Origin: an uncultured Oscillospiraceae bacterium
GTDB lineage: Bacteria > Bacillota > Clostridia > Oscillospirales > Oscillospiraceae
Direction: 5' to 3'
Assembly (NCBI GenBank): GCA_944383195.1
Contig: CALWOP010000007.1
Span: 1-39,784, forward strand
DNA length: 39,784 nucleotides
Below are positions 38,583 through 39,784 of the stretch, in pieces (within the stretch, counting starts at the first letter, position 1; each line of letters begins with the position of its first letter). The notes below the pieces were generated by a model. It searched no databases. It was given only the letters and a program-made list of their open reading frames with translations, and was not told the DNA's origin. The translations under genes were made by a program, and so were the position numbers.

Positions 38583-39784
38583 ATGAATCAGTACATCGAG
38601 AGAGTCCTGAACGACACTAAGGCCAAGAATGCCAACGAGCCCGAGTTCCTGCAGACCGTAGAAGAGGTCCTGAGCTCCCTGGAGCCCGTCATCAATGCCC
38701 ACCCCGAGTATGAGAAGGCCGCTCTGCTGGAGCGGATGGTCGAGCCCGAGCGCACCATCGAGTTCCGCGTGACTTGGGAGGACGACAACCATGTGTGGCA
38801 CGTCAACCGCGGCTACCGCGTTCAGTACAACGCGGCCCTTGGCCCCTACAAGGGCGGCATCCGCTTTGACCCCTCCGTCAACCTGTCCATCATCAAGTTC
38901 CTGGGCTTTGAGCAGGTGTTTAAGGACGCTATGACCGGCCTGCCCATCGGCGGCGCCAAGGGCGGTTCCGACTTCGATCCTCGCGGCAAGAGCGATGCCG
39001 AGGTCATGCGTTTCTGCCAGGCTTTCATCAGCGAGCTGTATCGCCACATCGGCCAGGACATCGACTGCCCCGCCGGCGACCTGGGCTGCGGCGGCCGTGA
39101 GATCGGCTATATGTATGGCCAGTATCGCCGTCTGGTGGGCGCTGCTGAGTTTGGCGCTCTGTCCGGCAAGGCTGTTTGCACCGGCGGTTCCATCCTGCGT
39201 CCCGAGGCCACTGGCTACGGCGCTGTGTACTACCTGGTCGAGGCCCTGAAGCACGACGGCGAGTCCATCGAGGGCAAGAAGATCGCTATCTCCGGCTACG
39301 GCAACGTGGGCTGGGGCATCATGAAGAAGGCCGCTGAGCTGGGCGCCAAGGTCACCTACTTCGCCGGCCCCGACGGCTACATCCACGATCCCGACGGTGT
39401 GGACACCGAGGAGAAGCTCAACTACATCCTGGAGATGCGCGCCAAGGATCCTATGCACTGCCAGCCCTATGCTGAGAAGTTCGGCTGCGAGTTCGTGCCT
39501 GGCCAGAAGTGCTGGGGCGTCAAGGACGTGGACATCTATATGCCCGCCGCCACCCAGAACGACGTCAACATGGAGTGGGCTGAGAAGATCGCTGCTTCCG
39601 GCGTGAAGTACTACATCGAGGTCGCCAATATGCCCACCACCAACGAGGCTCTGGAGTTCCTGAAGAGCCAGAAGCACATGGTCGTGGCTCCTTCCAAGGC
39701 TGTCAACGCCGGCGGCGTGTCCGTGTCCGAGCTGGAGATGGCTCAGAACGCCGAGCGCCTGTACTGGAGCGCCGAGGAAGTGGA
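38583..39784 (+). CDS. gdhA: Glutamate dehydrogenase, 3' end outside the window
   Basis: The first 400 residues of a hexameric glutamate dehydrogenase; the family length is about 445, so some 45 residues are missing. PYKGGIRF (89-95), GLPIGGAKGG with the catalytic K126, D166 in PAGDLGCG and the coenzyme fold GYGNVGWG are present. It interconverts 2-oxoglutarate plus ammonium and glutamate; the length class suggests NADP but coenzyme preference is not proven. ATG 38583 has AGGAGG nine bases upstream and gives the usual N-terminus MNQYIERVL. An in-frame ATG at 38529 also has a GAGGA site. Synonymous codon choice (more GCT, GGC, AAG) suggests high expression. Confidence 0.96.
   Translation, partial: MNQYIERVLNDTKAKNANEPEFLQTVEEVLSSLEPVINAHPEYEKAALLERMVEPERTIEFRVTWEDDNHVWHVNRGYRVQYNAALGPYKGGIRFDPSVNLSIIKFLGFEQVFKDAMTGLPIGGAKGGSDFDPRGKSDAEVMRFCQAFISELYRHIGQDIDCPAGDLGCGGREIGYMYGQYRRLVGAAEFGALSGKAVCTGGSILRPEATGYGAVYYLVEALKHDGESIEGKKIAISGYGNVGWGIMKKAAELGAKVTYFAGPDGYIHDPDGVDTEEKLNYILEMRAKDPMHCQPYAEKFGCEFVPGQKCWGVKDVDIYMPAATQNDVNMEWAEKIAASGVKYYIEVANMPTTNEALEFLKSQKHMVVAPSKAVNAGGVSVSELEMAQNAERLYWSAEEV

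Noticed and set aside
38523-39677. 384-codon open frame on the minus strand
   Set aside because: Antisense to glutamate dehydrogenase; Leu/Val/His/Gly-rich composition and no family resemblance.

Overview
The window looks like chromosome of a GC-rich Gram-positive anaerobe of the Clostridia, most like the Oscillospiraceae (Flavonifractor/Lawsonibacter/Intestinimonas type). This placement is an inference from gene content: strong AGGAGG ribosome sites, S-layer homology (SLH) modules, YlmH, YtvI, DegV, QueH, PspC and DUF1540 proteins, an ECF-type thiamine S-component, Rnf genes and the long single-chain PurL. Most of the window is ordinary housekeeping sequence. Accessory sequence is concentrated at about 23.6-28.4 kb.

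Layout. 65-3885: a GlnK/GlnL-like two-component system (sensor kinase and YcbB-domain regulator) followed by a GltS-type sodium/glutamate symporter with a long leader. 3930-7492 (minus): a compact five-gene operon, yqeG-like HAD phosphatase, endonuclease IV-like barrel, M24 peptidase, SLOG protein, queH. 7612-8448: a protein of unknown role. 8478-10676 (minus): a secreted clan GH-A-like glycosidase with SLH modules. 10945-14554: a reduced Rnf cluster, rnfC, a fused rnfD-rnfG gene, and an rnfA-like gene, with no rnfB or rnfE. 14758-15872 (minus): a Cys-rich DUF1540 peptide gene and a membrane protein. 15981-23217: a small helical protein, pgeF, an oligopeptide-type lipoprotein, purL and an unassigned TIM barrel.

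23371-23657 holds tRNA-Met, tRNA-Glu and tRNA-Val. A near-perfect 33-nt copy of the tRNA-Val 3' end lies 77 bp downstream, followed by two copies of a hairpin-rich intergenic repeat. Next, on the minus strand (24161-28195), is a phage distal-tail and lysis module without head, portal, terminase or integrase genes. It contains a 47-residue gene that is easily missed. 28420-30036 (minus): a Cof-type phosphatase, then thiT under a TPP riboswitch. 30176-38326: ylmH, a DUF896 gene, degV, ytvI-like, htrA, a DEAD-box helicase with an overlapping membrane-protein gene, pspC and a GNAT acetyltransferase. 38583 to the window end: glutamate dehydrogenase, cut off by the edge.

The least conventional part is the reduced Rnf cluster: its D and G subunits are one polypeptide, and its RnfA lacks the Cys at the usual first iron-sulfur ligand position. 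Other points to follow up are the tRNA-Val scar with its repeats and phage module, and several unreported operator-like sites: direct repeats before gltS, 11-bp-phased repeats before htrA and pspC, a Rex-spaced dyad before gdhA, and a SigG-like promoter before the DUF1540 gene. Family names come from reading motifs by eye; no database search was run.
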